64,000 bases of DNA from positions 10,589,501 through 10,653,500 of the forward strand of contig NC_088323.1 in NCBI RefSeq assembly GCF_910592395.1, read 5' to 3'. The notes beneath the pieces are model-generated. The model worked only from the letters and a program-made list of their open reading frames with translations, ran no database searches and was not told the DNA's origin. The translations under genes were made by a program, and so were the position numbers. This document shows positions 47,511 through 60,100 of the stretch, one piece after another. Every line of letters starts with the position of its first letter. Positions within the stretch are counted from its first letter, which is position 1. The DNA comes from Lineus longissimus. Taxonomy: Eukaryota; Nemertea; Pilidiophora; Heteronemertea; Lineidae.

Positions 47511-50500
47511 ATACTCAAAACAAAACAACATATTCCTACCCCAATCCCATATCTTTGGTGTGTAATCAATCCATCAAGAAAGTTAAAGAATATCGAAACA
47601 TGGCAGTGATGCTAGTCTCGGACAATGCTCGAATCTGCAACGCACTGATTGGGAGGTGTGGTTAGAGCAAGACTACCTATCTATTAATAGCTGGCAGCAC
47701 AGTCATGCTGGTACTAGTATTACTGTAAAATCGGTAAGGAAACGTCGTGACTTTGGCATGTATCTACATGTAATAAGATTGACTGTTCTTCTTTCCATTG
47801 TTCAAGAGCAATAAACCCATTAAAGAAATTATCAAAATTATATATATTTGACTGTAAACCTATTCCCAGAGGCTTGATATAGGAGGCCTTCCTTGTACCC
47901 TTCAACGAAATATAGGCCTAGGTGCGGCAACTGATATTCAATTTTGATTAACAACCTCCAAGGCTATTGTTATTTAGCGGTCCATACTCAATTGCATTGC
48001 AAATTTGCTTGGGCGACGATGGGCCAAATGGTATTTGGCTAGCACTTGTAAATTAAAATTTGTGTCACGTGCTTTTGTTTACAAATAAGCCACCCATCGG
48101 TGACCTGAGACACCGATTGTCTTTGGTGGTGTGTAAACAAAGTGACATTTTCCGCAAATAATTTAGTTTTTCTGCGTAATTCAATCCGTCCAAGATGTCA
48201 CAAGGAGATAGTTATCATCTTAAGTTTGACCTTGTTGAAAGGTTACTGTAAATCAGTCAGGAGCTATACTAGTCAGTTTCACTGAGACAAGTCATACTGT
48301 AAAACAGATCAAAATAATTTTTTTCTTTTTTTCTTTCGCTGACCCATTAAAAAGATTATAATGCATAATATACTGCAATTTCTTTTAAATATATTGAAAG
48401 ACAAAGAAATGCCAGCCCACTAAACTTAGAGGGCCGCTGTCCACACTTTCGTCCAAAGTTTACACCTTCCCTTCAGTGGTGCCGCCATCTTGGATCAACG
48501 AAAGGGCCAACTATTTTTGCCTAAAAATGAATGATATTGTCATTGATTTCAAATAAAAGTAGTTTTTGTGAAAGAATATTATTTGGACTAGTTAGAAATA
48601 TCCCAGTTTCAACAAATTCTTTGATAATTAGTCCACATTTGGACACTAGACCTCGCATTTCCCCGTCCACAAAGTCAAAGGCCACTTCGAAAATTTAAAA
48701 AAAGTGGCAAAGGACATTACCAGGCAGAAAATTACAAAGAAACACTTCAACACTAAGCAAAACCGAGGGGGTATTCCTACTGAATAAAATACTCAAAACA
48801 AAACAACATATTCCTACCCCAATCCCATATCTTTGGTGTGTAATCAATCCATCAAGAAACTTAAAGAATATCGAAACGTGGTAGTGATGCTAGTCTCGGA
48901 CAATGCTCGAATCCGCAACGCACTGATTGGGAAGTGTGGTTAGAGCAAGACTACCTATCTATTAATAGCTGGCAGCACAGTCATGCTGGTACTATTACTG
49001 TAAAATCGGTAAGGAAACGTCGTGACTTTGGCATGTATCTACATGTAATAAGATTGACTGTTCTTCTTTCCATTGTTCAAGAGCAATAAACCCATTTAAG
49101 AAATTATCAAAATTATATATATCTGACTGTAAACCTATTCCCAGATGCTTGATATAGGAGGCCTTCCTTGTACCCTTTAACGAAATATAGGTGCTGCAAC
49201 TGATATTCAATTTAGATTGACAACGTCCAAGGCTATTGTTATTTAGCGGTCCATACTCAATTGCATTGCAAATTTGCTTGGGCGACGGTGGGCCAAATGG
49301 TATTTGGCTAGCACATAATAAATTAAAATTTGTGTCACGTGCTTTTGTTTACAAATAAGCCACCCATCGGTGACCTGAGACACCGGTTGTCGGTGTATAA
49401 ACAAAGTGACATTTTCCGCAAATAATTTAGTTTTTCTGCGTAATTCAATCCGTCCAAGATGAAGATGTCACAAGGAGATAGTTATCATCTTAAGTTTGGC
49501 CCAGTTGAGAGGTTACTGTAAATCAGTCAGGAGCTATACTAGTCAGTTTCACTGTCATACTGTAAAACAGATCAAAATATTTTTTTCTTTTTTCTTTCGC
49601 TGACCCATTAAAAAGATTATAATGCATAATATACTGCAATTTCTTTTAAATATATTGAAAGACAAAGAAATGTCAGCCCACCAAACTTAGAGGGCCGCTG
49701 TCCACACTTTCGTCCACAGTTTACACCTTCCCTACAGTGGTGCCGCCATCTTGGATCAGCGAAAGTTGGCCTGAGAGAGGGCCAACTATTTTTGCCTACA
49801 ACTGAATGATATTGTCATTGTCATTCAAATAAAAGTAGTTTTTGTGAAAGAATATTATTTGGACTAGTTAGAAATATCCCAGTTTCAACAAATTCTTTGA
49901 TAATTAGTCCACATTTGGACACTAGACCTCGCATTTCCCCGTCCACAAAGTCAAAGGTCACTTCGAAAACCTTCAAAAAAGTGGCAAAGGACATAACCAG
50001 GCAGAGAATTACAAAGAAACACTTCAACACTAAGCAAAACCGAGGGGGTATTCCTACTGAATAAAATACTCAAAACAAAACAACATATTCCTACCCCAAT
50101 CCCATATCTTTGGTGTGTAATCAATCCATCAAGAAAGTTAAAGAATATCGAAACGTGGTAGTGATGCTAGTCTCAGACAATGCTCGAATCCGCAACGCAC
50201 TGATTGCGAAGTGTGGTTAGAGCAAGACTACCTCTCTATTAATAGCTGGCAGCACAGTCATACTGGTACTATTGTTACTGTAAAATCGGTAAGGAAACGT
50301 CGTGACTTTGGCATGTATCTACATGTAATAAGATTGACTGTTCTTCTTTCCATTGTTCAAGAGCAATAAACCCATTTAAGAAATTATCAAAATTATATAT
50401 ATCTGACTGTAAACCTATTCCCAGATGCTTGATATAGGAGGCCTTCTTTGTACCCTTTAACGAAATATAGGTGCGGCAACTGATATTCAATTTTGCTTGG

Positions 50501-50861
50501 GCGACGGTGGGCCAAATGGTATTTGGCTAGCACGTCGTAAATTAAAATTTGTGTCACGTGCTTTTGTTTACAAATAAGCCACACATCGGTGACCTGAGAC
50601 ACCGGTTGTCTTTGGTGGTGTTTAAACAAAGTGACATTTTCCGCAAATAATTTAGTTTTTCTGCGAAAAAAAAGCCCGTCCACTCATTGATCAAAATCAT
50701 CCAACAAAATAGTTATTTTCCTTTTTTTCTTTTGCTGACCCATTAAAACGATTTTAATGTATAATATACTGCAATTTCTTTTAAATATATTGAAAGACAA
50801 AGAAATGCCCACCAAACTTAGAGGGCCGCTGTCCACACTTTCGTCCACAGTTTACACCTAC
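47511..50861. repeat. 1.28-kb tandem repeat, 2.6 copies
   Basis: The phrase atactcaaaacaaaacaaca occurs at 47511, 48787 and 50066, giving periods of 1,276 and 1,279 bp. The third copy is truncated and has internal deletions. Each copy has a minus-strand frame containing YKPLGIGLQSNIYNFDNF-like sequence (47720-47905, 48995-49210, 50275-50490). Each of the first two also has caagatgTCACAAGGAGATAG, a start codon opening MSQGDSYHLKFDLVERLL (18 codons), and a reverse-strand caagatggcggcacc-type start. These may be duplicated promoter and first-exon regions, but I cannot identify a gene. Confidence 0.85.
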
Positions 50862-51043
50862 CCGATTTGTTACATACTCGATGTGCACATCGTGTCGAGG
50901 GATGTCGTAGTTTTATCTAGTAAATAACAGGTGGCGCCACAATTAGTACATAACGCGGGAAATACAAATGTAGGTGTGGCGAATGGCAGTCCTCGAGGTT
51001 TTTAAAAAGGATGCCCCTCCATAGGTTCTGTCACTTTTAAAGA

Positions 51044-51355
51044 AGGGGGGGGGGGTGTTGTTCCTAGCAGCCATGGGCTTCTGTTCAGGATTCTTACTTG
51101 TGATAAACCATTCAATAAGAACTCCAGTTAATGTGGTCATCTGAATGATTCATACTGGAGATAAACCATTAAATGTGATCGGGGGGGGGGGGGGGGGGGG
51201 TCCTAGCAGCCGCCCTTGGGCTTCAGTTGGCAAGGATTCATACTTGTGATCATCTGAGAGATATGGAATTATACAGGAACAGACGACGACGATGGATGAC
51301 AGACACTGCATGCGCAGAATTCATACTGGAAATAAACCATTCAATGTGAACTCAA
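51044..51355 (+). pseudogene. Remnants of a C2H2 zinc-finger array interrupted by poly-G
   Basis: The codons read IHTGDKPLNV at about 51148-51177 and RIHTGNKPFNVNS at about 51313-51351, with weaker copies at 51091 (CDKPFNK) and 51236. H-T-G-E-K-P-F is the linker between C2H2 fingers. Two larger blocks starting with poly-G and tcctagcagcc (51045 and 51181) are tandem duplicates about 137 bp apart. The finger Cys/His residues are not preserved, so this is a fossil. Confidence 0.4.
51181..51200 (+). repeat. Run of 20 guanines
   Basis: Uninterrupted G run, with an 11-G run at 51045-51055 in the same tandem duplicate. It can form G-quadruplex structures, and its exact length may be unreliable in the assembly. 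Confidence 0.9.
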
Positions 51356-51621
51356 ATGATTCCAACAATGAGCCAGCCACAATGAGCTAGCAAGCACCCT
51401 ACATGCACTCATCATGCTACATGCTATTTGTTGCATTTGCATATCAGTCTACTCAATTACATGTTCCTCACAAAATTTTCATATCAAATTTCAAATTTCA
51501 AATTTTCAACAGACTGCGTAGGCCTTCGATTTGGTGTGATTAAGGCAACAATGTCAGCAGGCAATGCATTAGACAATACATGTACTGACCTGCTGTATAG
51601 AGAAATTATGACCAATATATA

Positions 51622-51692
51622 ATTTCCCCGTTCAGGTCGCCAGGTTGTTGGTGTAAGTGAACCACTACACCACCAAACCCGGAGGGTAAAGA
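51622..51692 (-). mobile_element. Possible tRNA-derived SINE head
   Basis: On the minus strand the sequence reads gtttggtggtgtagtggttc followed by acttacaccaacaacctggc and gacctgaacgggg. The ggtgtagtggtt part matches a polymerase III A box, and the tail resembles a decayed B box. No complete cloverleaf can be folded by eye, so it is more likely a SINE fragment than a tRNA gene. Confidence 0.35.
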
Positions 51693-51777
51693 AAAATAAA
51701 TTCAAATCATTATCTTTTGAAAATCTTTTTTATTGTTGTACATCCCAAGAATTATCGTAATGGCAATTTGGAATGTC

Positions 51778-51862
51778 GTGCAGGAGGAAACCCGTCCCCG
51801 GGAGAAAACCTACGCGATCGGAGGGAGCTGCCGACTCCATCACACAGGTGACAGGCTTCAAG
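51778..51862 (+). mobile_element. SINE-like conserved core
   Basis: The stretch containing gtgcaggaggaaacccg, ggagaaaacctacgcgatcg and ctgccgactccatcacacag resembles the ggaggaaacc-(x)n-gagaaaaccc-acgcg core widespread in repeats of aquatic animals, possibly the deeply conserved metazoan SINE domain. It is GC-rich in an AT-rich neighbourhood. Identification is from memory. Confidence 0.35.
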
Positions 51863-53860
51863 GACTGAGTTTTTTAAATGACATCAGACGTGTACATTTA
51901 AGTACTGTGCCACTCCGAAAGCCCATAACAGGAGAAAACCAGAAGATAGTAATACTATCACACATCGTCTACTCCTTTACAAGATGTAATGTTCAAGAAA
52001 GACATTGCTAAATAGAGATCTTACACTAGTCAGACTCTACAACTTCAACTCTGCATGCTAATAATATGTTCATTTACTATTCATGCATGCATTAAACCTA
52101 TTGTGTATGACTGCAGTTGAGCCATTTCAACCAACAGTCAAGGCTGTCATCACACCATGACTAAACAGCTTAAGGGCCCAATTTAAATAACAAAAGGACC
52201 ACATTTCTCATGGCCACTCCACCTTGAGGCTGCCGCTTTGCATCACAAAAGGTTGAGAGGTGACATGTTATTTGCATGACAAAAGACGTAGCTTTCGACA
52301 TGGCAAGACTAGACAGAAGTGGGTATGCCAGTTTTTTGGCAAGTTGGAGTCTAAGATCTCTTTATTTTACTAACAAGGTCTACATTTATTACATGCAGGA
52401 CAAAATGAAACGTCTTACAAAGTTGACGTTTTAATTACACTTTTCTCAAACCATTCAGTACCATGTCTAATCCAATTCTCAGTGGGGCAAAAGACCGTCT
52501 TCATAATCTGCAGAGCATGATAAATATGCCCTGGCAAGATCTCGAAGCAGTCGATTCTGTCGTCAGGAAATCTTTTGATATTCTCACAAATATCAATAAA
52601 ATAATGGGAGTGTTTTCAACTATATAAATTGAATGTGTCTTTTCATCAATACCTGGTTCCCAGGTATTTGGTAGAAGTGATTGAGGGAATGCAACTTCTT
52701 TAACTTCTTTGTGTAGTTGGTCAGTTGTCTCTGGTATTATATGATACCAAGCAACTGAGCCAGCCAATGTTAGAAGGTCTCAGCTTAACTGCTCAGACCA
52801 ATGCCCGTGGATTCTATGGTGCTGGGGAGATCGAGAAACAGTAAAAAAGGCCTACGTTCCATCGCAGACACATATGTTCCTTTTTTGCTTGGGGTTTAAG
52901 CAAGAAAGAAATCATATGAACCCCATGTCTCAAGTGATGGAGATATAATAATGAAATATCTGATGAAGTTGGTGATTATTTCAGGAGAAAACCATTTCAA
53001 GCAGTAGGGTCCTGATGTGCCCTAGGCTATTAGCTTCTGCCTTCATAAGCTAAAAATCAATTTTGCTTAAGACTTATTTGTTTGGGTACTGACATGCCCT
53101 ATTGGCTCTCCATAAACGCCCACTCCACATTTCGCTTTCTTTCAAAAGATTTTGCCAGAAAATTGTTGATCTCTTGGATCATGGTGCCCCTGGTAACAAA
53201 AGAAACCCTCCTCTAAAATGTTATTCCTTCTTTATACGTGCATTATTTTAAACCATGACAACATATTGTCATTGCCCTAAGAAGGTAAATATATGCCTTC
53301 TCCCATCATAAAATTTTAGGATTTTTATCAATAAAATCACCTTTCAATCAGATATTTCAATAAAAACAATAGGTCTACGGTGACAAAAATACATCGTTGG
53401 GATGTGCTGGTCAGCAACATCCATCTTCCTCCTGTCGGATGCTTCTCCATGCTGAAAAGAAACAAATTACATACAGTAAGGTTTATTGGTGCAAAATATC
53501 ATCAGTGAAATATTCATTGTCCAGGAACATGTTCGTCTTGACCCGCAATGTTTTGAGATCGCTCCATCACTCACAAGCTCGATGTTGGTGATGCAAACAC
53601 ATGAGAGTCAAGATGGAACATGTTAAGTTCCTGCAATAATGAGGTTAAGATTTGATCAGAAACAAAAAACAACAACTGAACAGCTCTATCAATGTCAATA
53701 TCATAACAGTTAGACATTTAACCTTACAAGAATGCCAACACAGAACTTATGCAGGGACTTGAGGATTGGGGAAGTTTATGCCATCTCAGCCGCCTGCGTG
53801 GTTTCATTAGTAAAGTTGTTGTTGCCATTAAATTAATTGATGTTGGTTGTAGTGTTGGTG
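51863..53860. other. Long intergenic or intronic stretch
   Basis: No ORF above 90 codons and no recognisable domain. The 88-codon minus frame at 52501-52767 (containing EVKEVAFPQSLLPNTWEPGI) shows no family signature. Nothing else stands out. Confidence 0.45.
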
Positions 53861-53861
53861 A

Positions 53862-53872
53862 GGGGGGGGGGG
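53862..53872 (+). repeat. Run of 11 guanines
   Basis: G homopolymer following gtgttggtga. One of several long G or C runs in the right flank. Confidence 0.9.
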
Positions 53873-53937
53873 TCCAATTGCGTATTTTGCATCACCAGTG
53901 AGGTCACCAAGTGCCACAAGGACCCTACTTTATAATA

Positions 53938-54102
53938 CAGTGGAACCTCCCTTAGCATACACCTCTCTAAAAGGACCTTCTCTCTTTTAGGACACTAACT
54001 TTGATTGTCTCCATTCAATTTGAACTCTCTAATCAGTACACCTCTCTTGTAAGCACAGCACTTATCAGTCTTGAGGATGTCCTTAATAGAGTAGTTCTAC
54101 TG
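53938..54102. mobile_element. Pogo/Tigger-like MITE fragment
   Basis: The left end CAGTGGAACCTCCC is preceded by TA. The right end read in reverse is CAGTAGAACTACTC. Internal text, acctctctaaaaggacc, acactaact and acctctcttgtaagcac, is typical of short non-autonomous pogo-type elements in marine invertebrates. The right TA is lost. Length about 165 bp. Confidence 0.45.
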
Positions 54103-54113
54103 TGATCACATCA

Positions 54114-54129
54114 CCCCCCCCCCCCCCCC
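54114..54129 (+). repeat. Run of 16 cytosines
   Basis: C homopolymer just outside the right end of the pogo-like MITE. Confidence 0.9.
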
Positions 54130-56750
54130 AAGTTGCTACCCAATAACTTTTTCCTTTGCTACTCTCTTCTCTTCTTGGCCCAATGTCATTGAAATGGCCT
54201 GTCCTGGAAAGCTGATACTCCATGCAAATGCACCAGCATTGACCAACAGAGTTATTTTACAGCTGTTAACAGTTGAGTTGAGCTCCCACATTAATCAACG
54301 TCAAACGCACTTAGGGCTTCGAGGAACAACGACGTGAATTAACGTCACATTTTTCAACTCGGGGTAATGGTTTTCCATTTGAATTTCATTCAATCGGGTG
54401 GGTGCTGACAGAAAGACTTTTGAGGAATCTTCTGTACCCAGGCGGCTGCAATCACATGTCAATAAAGTTGTTGTTTTTTGTAACCATTCAAAGCTCAACC
54501 TCACTGATATCTCAAACCTAAAACAATCATGCTGTACCACTTTCAACTACAACTTTTTCACAGTACTGTCTGAAATTCCGAAGGGGGAAAAGTTGGTTAT
54601 CTTTCTAGATATTGATTTGAAACCTGCACCCTACGGTGTTTTGAGCATTTCCAGACCTCTGGTATCAGGGAACCCCCGAGGCTTGACACGTTAAAGGTTG
54701 TGTTAGGCCTCTGTATGTTTGGCCAGACTTCATGAAATCACAATACTGGCAATGGCCATGTTCAACTACTGCTCATTAAGCAGTTCGGGATTGTTTCTTA
54801 GTGTTACATAAAGCTCCAGTTGATAAAAATGCTTTGCTTTTGATATTCATGCAACCAGCATAACCAAGTTGTTTATGAGAGTGAGATATCAGTGGGTTAC
54901 GAAGTGATTTTCTGTGATGGCATATTCAGAATCAATTAGTTCAATAGAGCATTTAAAGAGGCAAACGTGAGAGGTCATCATCACCGTGGGTTTGATGAAA
55001 ATGGCACTGTAATTGGTGACGCTAAAACAACGTTGGAAAATTATTCCTCAACAGAGAGCTCACCATCTCTAGAGAGCTCACCATCTCTTAATCAGGCCAA
55101 TGGCTAACACCTTATTAAGGTCATCTGAAAAACTGAAATTGATTTGTTTACATTACCGTGTGATGGCACCCTTCCGAAGGTATGAGATAGGCTGTCCTCA
55201 TGGTGGCTGCAGGATATCATGTCTGGGCTCTATGTCCGTAGCTTTCCCTAAGTCCAGAGAGTCCCTTTGGAGTTGGATTGTCATTATAGTTTATTAGAAT
55301 GACAGACATTTTGGTGTCCAATCCATCCCCACAGCAAACAAGTTCCCTTTCTGATCTCAGCGAATGTTCTCCTTGAATTGTTCTGTCAAGGAATCGTTTG
55401 CTGAGCTGTGGTTCGTCACTCCTGCACATGGCTATCCCTCTGCACAACCATTCGATCCACTGAATCCACTCGACTCTCGGTCGTCTGCCCGTATCTGTGA
55501 GCGACTGGAAAACAAAATTTAAGGTTACTCTCAGTGTCAATTTGTCCTTACGGTCATCTCGATTCTGTATAACTAAAATGAGCGCGATCGGTCGTAACGA
55601 GCGCCATCGCCGACGGACTATCATCGCCAGCCAGCAGGCTACATTGCATCACCATGATTAATGCACTTGTGCAATAGGGTCTTTCATTCAGTTTCATCAA
55701 ATTCACCGAAGTAGTTTATGACAAAATCAGAACCCTTAAATTCTACACCGTTTAAAAACGAGATTTTTGTAATTGAATTTGAAATTCCCAATTGCACAAA
55801 TATGTACTAAATATAGATTTCAGCACTGGCACTGCCGTTGCATAGAAATACAAATACCAGAAGCACCCAGTTTCAGCAAACACGTATGCATAATATCTGT
55901 TCTACAGCATTATGTATAACTGCAATTCTATTTTCCTGGACCACCAGTAATTATGAACAGCGTACCCCTTAAGTTCAAGCCCTCACTCGGCCCCTTATCT
56001 CATCACGTCTTGATATCTTGTCTGTTCCAAAAGTATAACTTGCAAGTTTCGGGTTTCTAGTCTTGACATCAACAACGGTTGAAATTGTCACCCTACTTTT
56101 AACTCTTACCCCAGTCTATGCTGAGAGCTTTCAGTGGAACTGGAATTCAGATTAGCTGCTCAATCAGTACCACAACCTGAGCATTTTCAACTGGTGAGCC
56201 TGGGAGCTCATGACCACTTGTCAGAGACCCAAACAACTGCACAACTGCGGCTCTTTCACTTTTATTTTTGACACAGTTTGTGTTTAGTAAGGAGCAATGC
56301 AGTGACAAAACCATCGATGGAAAATCTAATAGCCTGTCTATTTTCAGTCCAGCCACAGAACATATGGAATATTTATTGGCACACACTGTAAATACACTTT
56401 AGGGATGAGTTCATTCGGTTTCACGAGTATGGCATATGCAGGTCCAAGGTTTCCCAATCAACGTGCGAAATCTCCCTGAAGTTGCTGAAGTCTTCAAGCA
56501 ATATATGGGGGTATCGTCAACATAGCGCATCTCTGCCCGAATAATCGGGTCGATCAAAACAAGGCGGCTGAAGTGGTTTTTCAACAAGAGGCCCAAGGGC
56601 CTGGCGCTCAGCTGAAATGGATAGGTGAAGGCAAGGGCCAAGTGTGTGTCGGTACCGTTATTATGAGGCAACGTGAAGCTATAACGTCTAGCACGCAGAA
56701 GTGCTGATGCGAAAGACCTTCTTGCTATATCAGTGCATGCTGAAGTACTG
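54130..56750. other. Intergenic or intronic stretch with unassigned open frames
   Basis: Open frames at 54398-54694 (plus, 98 codons) and 55217-55624 (minus, 135 codons) have no recognised domain. The minus frame is interrupted by a 47-bp stretch with intron-like ends (gtaagg ... tttgttttccag, minus strand, about 55551-55505), so part of it could be two exons. An 18-bp direct duplication, agagagctcaccatctct, lies at 55053-55088. Confidence 0.35.
55217..55624 (-). CDS. Unassigned 135-codon open frame, possible exons
   Basis: It begins with basic sequence (MIVRRRWRSLRPIALI) and includes TDTGRRPRVEWIQWIEWLCR then RFLDRTIQGEHSLRSEREL. It is the longest open frame in the right flank. A consensus donor and acceptor with a pyrimidine tract lie inside it, so the intact frame may be accidental. 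I recognise no family, and the terminal part runs into low-information sequence. Confidence 0.2.
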   Translation of the reverse strand: MIVRRRWRSLRPIALILVIQNRDDRKDKLTLRVTLNFVFQSLTDTGRRPRVEWIQWIEWLCRGIAMCRSDEPQLSKRFLDRTIQGEHSLRSERELVCCGDGLDTKMSVILINYNDNPTPKGLSGLRESYGHRAQT

Positions 56751-56753
56751 AGT

Positions 56754-56847
56754 TGACGTCACCCTGGTATTATGACGTAAAGTCATTTCTATTGCCGTTG
56801 CAGTAGTGGGGTGTGTGATGACGTCAAGGAGTTGTGTGGTGACGTCA
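56754..56847. promoter_or_regulatory. Cluster of three perfect CRE palindromes (TGACGTCA)
   Basis: TGACGTCA occurs at 56754-56761, 56819-56826 and 56840-56847, with a near match (TATGACGTAA) at 56772. This 8-bp palindrome is the consensus site of CREB/ATF bZIP factors. Three in 94 bp is far above chance. No gene start is visible next to it. Confidence 0.5.
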
Positions 56848-57087
56848 AAGAGTGGAGTCCTTGTCTTCATGCAGCGTAGGTGGAACTAATAACATGCACA
56901 TGGACACAAGGTACATAATTATTACAGTGTATTTTGTGAGGTGGGGCCTGGTGCTTTACGATGGTCAAATGAACCGACTGTTGTCTGGACATTGATGAAG
57001 TGAATGCAGCCAAATGTTTGGGACGGTCTTTTTTTTGTATGTGAAGAAAAGAAGATAAAGAGTTGGTTAATAAAATGAACTTTATTG

Positions 57088-57172
57088 GTGCGGCAGATAT
57101 TTGATGCCTTTCGGCAGATATTTGAAGCGCCTTGCGGCAGTTATTTGTTGCCTTGCGGCAGATATTTGATAA
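57088..57172. repeat. ~22-bp minisatellite, four copies
   Basis: Units of the form gcggcagatatttgatgcctt occur with small variations (ttgaagcgcctt, ttgttgcctt). On the minus strand a frame across them gives repeated KYLP-type peptides, which I regard as incidental. Confidence 0.85.
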
Positions 57173-60100
57173 CGCTCTCCAGGAATGGAAAGCAGTAAAA
57201 CGAGTAAGCACACCTTACTCTGAATGTGGGAACAGCAAGTGCTTTCCTGGACTTGAAATGTGCCAACGACTCCTCTTGCAATAACCAACAACAGTTAATC
57301 TGTAAAAAAAGAGAAGAGAAATTAACACTGACTGAATAAAAAAGGGTGACATAGACGGGGAAATGTACACCACCGGATACAGTCTGTGCTTGATCAGGCA
57401 TCGGTCAGATGATATCCTGAACAAGGCATCTATGGAAGCAAATCCAGAAAGAGACTTAACCTTCGAAGGGCACACTTATCACTCAGTGAAAAGTCAGTCC
57501 TGGGGGTTGTTTTCCAATTCAAAATAAAAGTGTAACCTCTTTAAATTAGTCTCACAGACTGAACCATAACACTCAACAGCTAACCGTGCCCACATGATGT
57601 GAGCCAAGTTGGGCTTAAAGATGAGCGAGTGGTGTACTACATTTTGAAAATTGTCTATCGTCTACGACATGTGACAGAACAGGATCTAGTGGACTTAATG
57701 ATGAGGTACTATCAAATAAGGTGTCCATCAAATGAATCATGAGGGCCTGTTGAGTTATACTCTAAGCCTGTCCTATATAGGCTATCGTTTTTGTCTTTTT
57801 GACAGCCTACAGTACAGCCATGCATGCACAGCGCAGTGTACAGACAGTACAGGACATGAGCATTGCTGCGTAACGAAACTGCAGTGGAATTCATACTACG
57901 ATGTCATAATGTGACTTTCAAAATAATTGTAAACAAACGTAAATGGCGAGATTTGTTGCAAAATAAATTGCCAACCACAACAACTCAGGGACCGTCCCAA
58001 AATGGCCGACGGCGAATTCTCCGGTCGCTAGCGCAGTCCATAAACAAGCATCAATTTTACCAACTTTGGGTGCAAGCTTGGTCATCAAAGTTACAGAACT
58101 GTTAGAAATACATCTAAACAACATATATATACAGTTAAAAGTGCATAAAAATCCCGTTTCAACCTCCGGGCGCTACCTTTTTTTCTCCGCCACACGCCGG
58201 GCCCTACCGGTCGTTATTTAGTGCGACCACCACCAGAGTGTTTATCACGATCTTTCGCCGTTTTAATTGCGCGTTTTAGGCAGATTAATCAATTATTACA
58301 TGCATGCATTATATATCACCGAAATGATAATTGCGTAGGCTATTTGAAACTAAGTTCAGATATCATTTTCGATCTTTGAATTGAATTTAGGTGAGTGATT
58401 TTGACACCCGGTCGACATATCAGGACTTGCAAAATTCACGCGAGATCGCTTGCATCATCGGCACGTTTGAAAACCGAATTTCACAAATTCCACAAATATT
58501 TATCACATACCATATGTATCACCACAAAGGTAACTCTCTAGACTATTTGAAACCAAGTTCAGATACTTATTTTCACAAAAATTCGAAGCTATGCAAGGGA
58601 TTTTTCAGTGGTAGAGATCGACGGAAACAAATTTCTCGCTCTAAAATGACATGAGACGAGCACCAACTTTCGCTAATTTGTGCACAAAATTTCCTCAATA
58701 TTATAAAAAACTATTGATAAATCTGAATTATATAGACTCTTTTCAGTACCTAAACAAATTTCAGGTACATGGTCATGTTGATTAAAAGAGTATCAACCGA
58801 TTGAACATGAGAAAGTTCACTCATCTTCATTGAAGCAGCGACTACCGCCATTTTTAAATGGTGGCATCTCTTCTATCGATCGGCCAATCAGCGGCACTGC
58901 TTGCAAAAAAGTTAAGCCACCGCCAAATTTGAAATCGCCAAAATTCAGGCAATGTGCCTGCAGCGCCAACTGGCGGTGAAAACTATATTAATTCCATTAA
59001 AAGTAAAAAATGAAAAAATATTTAAAAATATTCAGCCACATTTGAAAACAATATTTGCTCTGTGGACCGAGGTAAAAAGGGAAAGAAATCTGAACGCGAA
59101 ATGACCTCATTCTCTTAATACAGGTCGGATCGCGCTGATTTTTCGTTTTTTGAGTTCACCTTGGGCAACTCCTAATTTACCACCATCAACGAAGTGGCTA
59201 GGCCTTCCCGGTCAGAAATGTCCAATTTTGTCCACAGATGGGTCCCTAGATGGATGGATGGATGGATTGCAGGACGGACACCATTTGAACAGCTATACTA
59301 CTAGCTCCGCTGACTTTGTCAGCTGAGCTAAAAATCATCGCTAGTTTCTGGAAGGGGTTGGATATTATTTAAGAAATGTGTTCTTGTCTTAATTTTCTAA
59401 AAGCCTTAATACCGACGACCACAACGCTTTACTAATTGACACTTGATCTGCAATTCAATTCCAAACTGAGGTTGCTTGTACAGTTTGAGGATAAAATCCA
59501 CCATTTTGCGACTCTACTTTACTCCGGAAATGAAACGAACTCAGCCCATGGCGTGTTCACCCATTTCATGATATACTGTCTTGTCATCTGTTTATATTTA
59601 CCATATATGTATTGGATTCCTTCGTCATCCAAAATCTTTTGAGAGTCACATCTAACATAGCACGAATTGTAGATCTTGGTTGAGTGGTTGGGTCTTCTCG
59701 ACAGCAATCATCTCAATCTGCAGAGGGCTAGATAACAGGAAAAATACATTCAATGACCTATCTCAAAATGAATAGATTGAAACCAAAAGATTATTTGTTT
59801 TCATTTGAGTGAGATGGTTGTTTCTCGCTTTAAGAATTCGATTCCAAATGTGGCCACCAGGGGGCAAAGGTTAAAAAATGATCAATGAAGTCAAAAGCAC
59901 CCATCATGTCCAAGTCCATTTTTTTCCCATGTTGACAGGCGAGCACAATGGCCCTGGCTGTTTCATTTTATAAAGTGGCACTGTTGGAAAGATGCTCACG
60001 GGCCATTTTCTGGATCAAGTGAAGTGAAGATGTCTTTGGTTGGCAGCATTTTCTTGTGGAAAAATGTTAATCGGCCACACTCTTTGCTCGATTCACTGCT

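Noticed and set aside
47209-47665. Overlapping 100- and 112-codon frames on opposite strands
   Set aside because: They cross a GGAT repeat and a poly-A tract, and the plus frame extends into the 1.28-kb tandem repeat; not a supported gene.
47600-47690. tRNA-like sequence in the 1.28-kb repeat (GATTCGAGC-type B box on the minus strand)
   Set aside because: No convincing A box at the right distance and no cloverleaf.
54398-54694. 98-codon plus-strand frame
   Set aside because: No domain, splice signals or conservation evidence; overlapped by another frame on the minus strand.
58002-58031. ATG in strong context (MADGEFSGR)
   Set aside because: Only nine codons before a stop and no donor at the right place to extend it.
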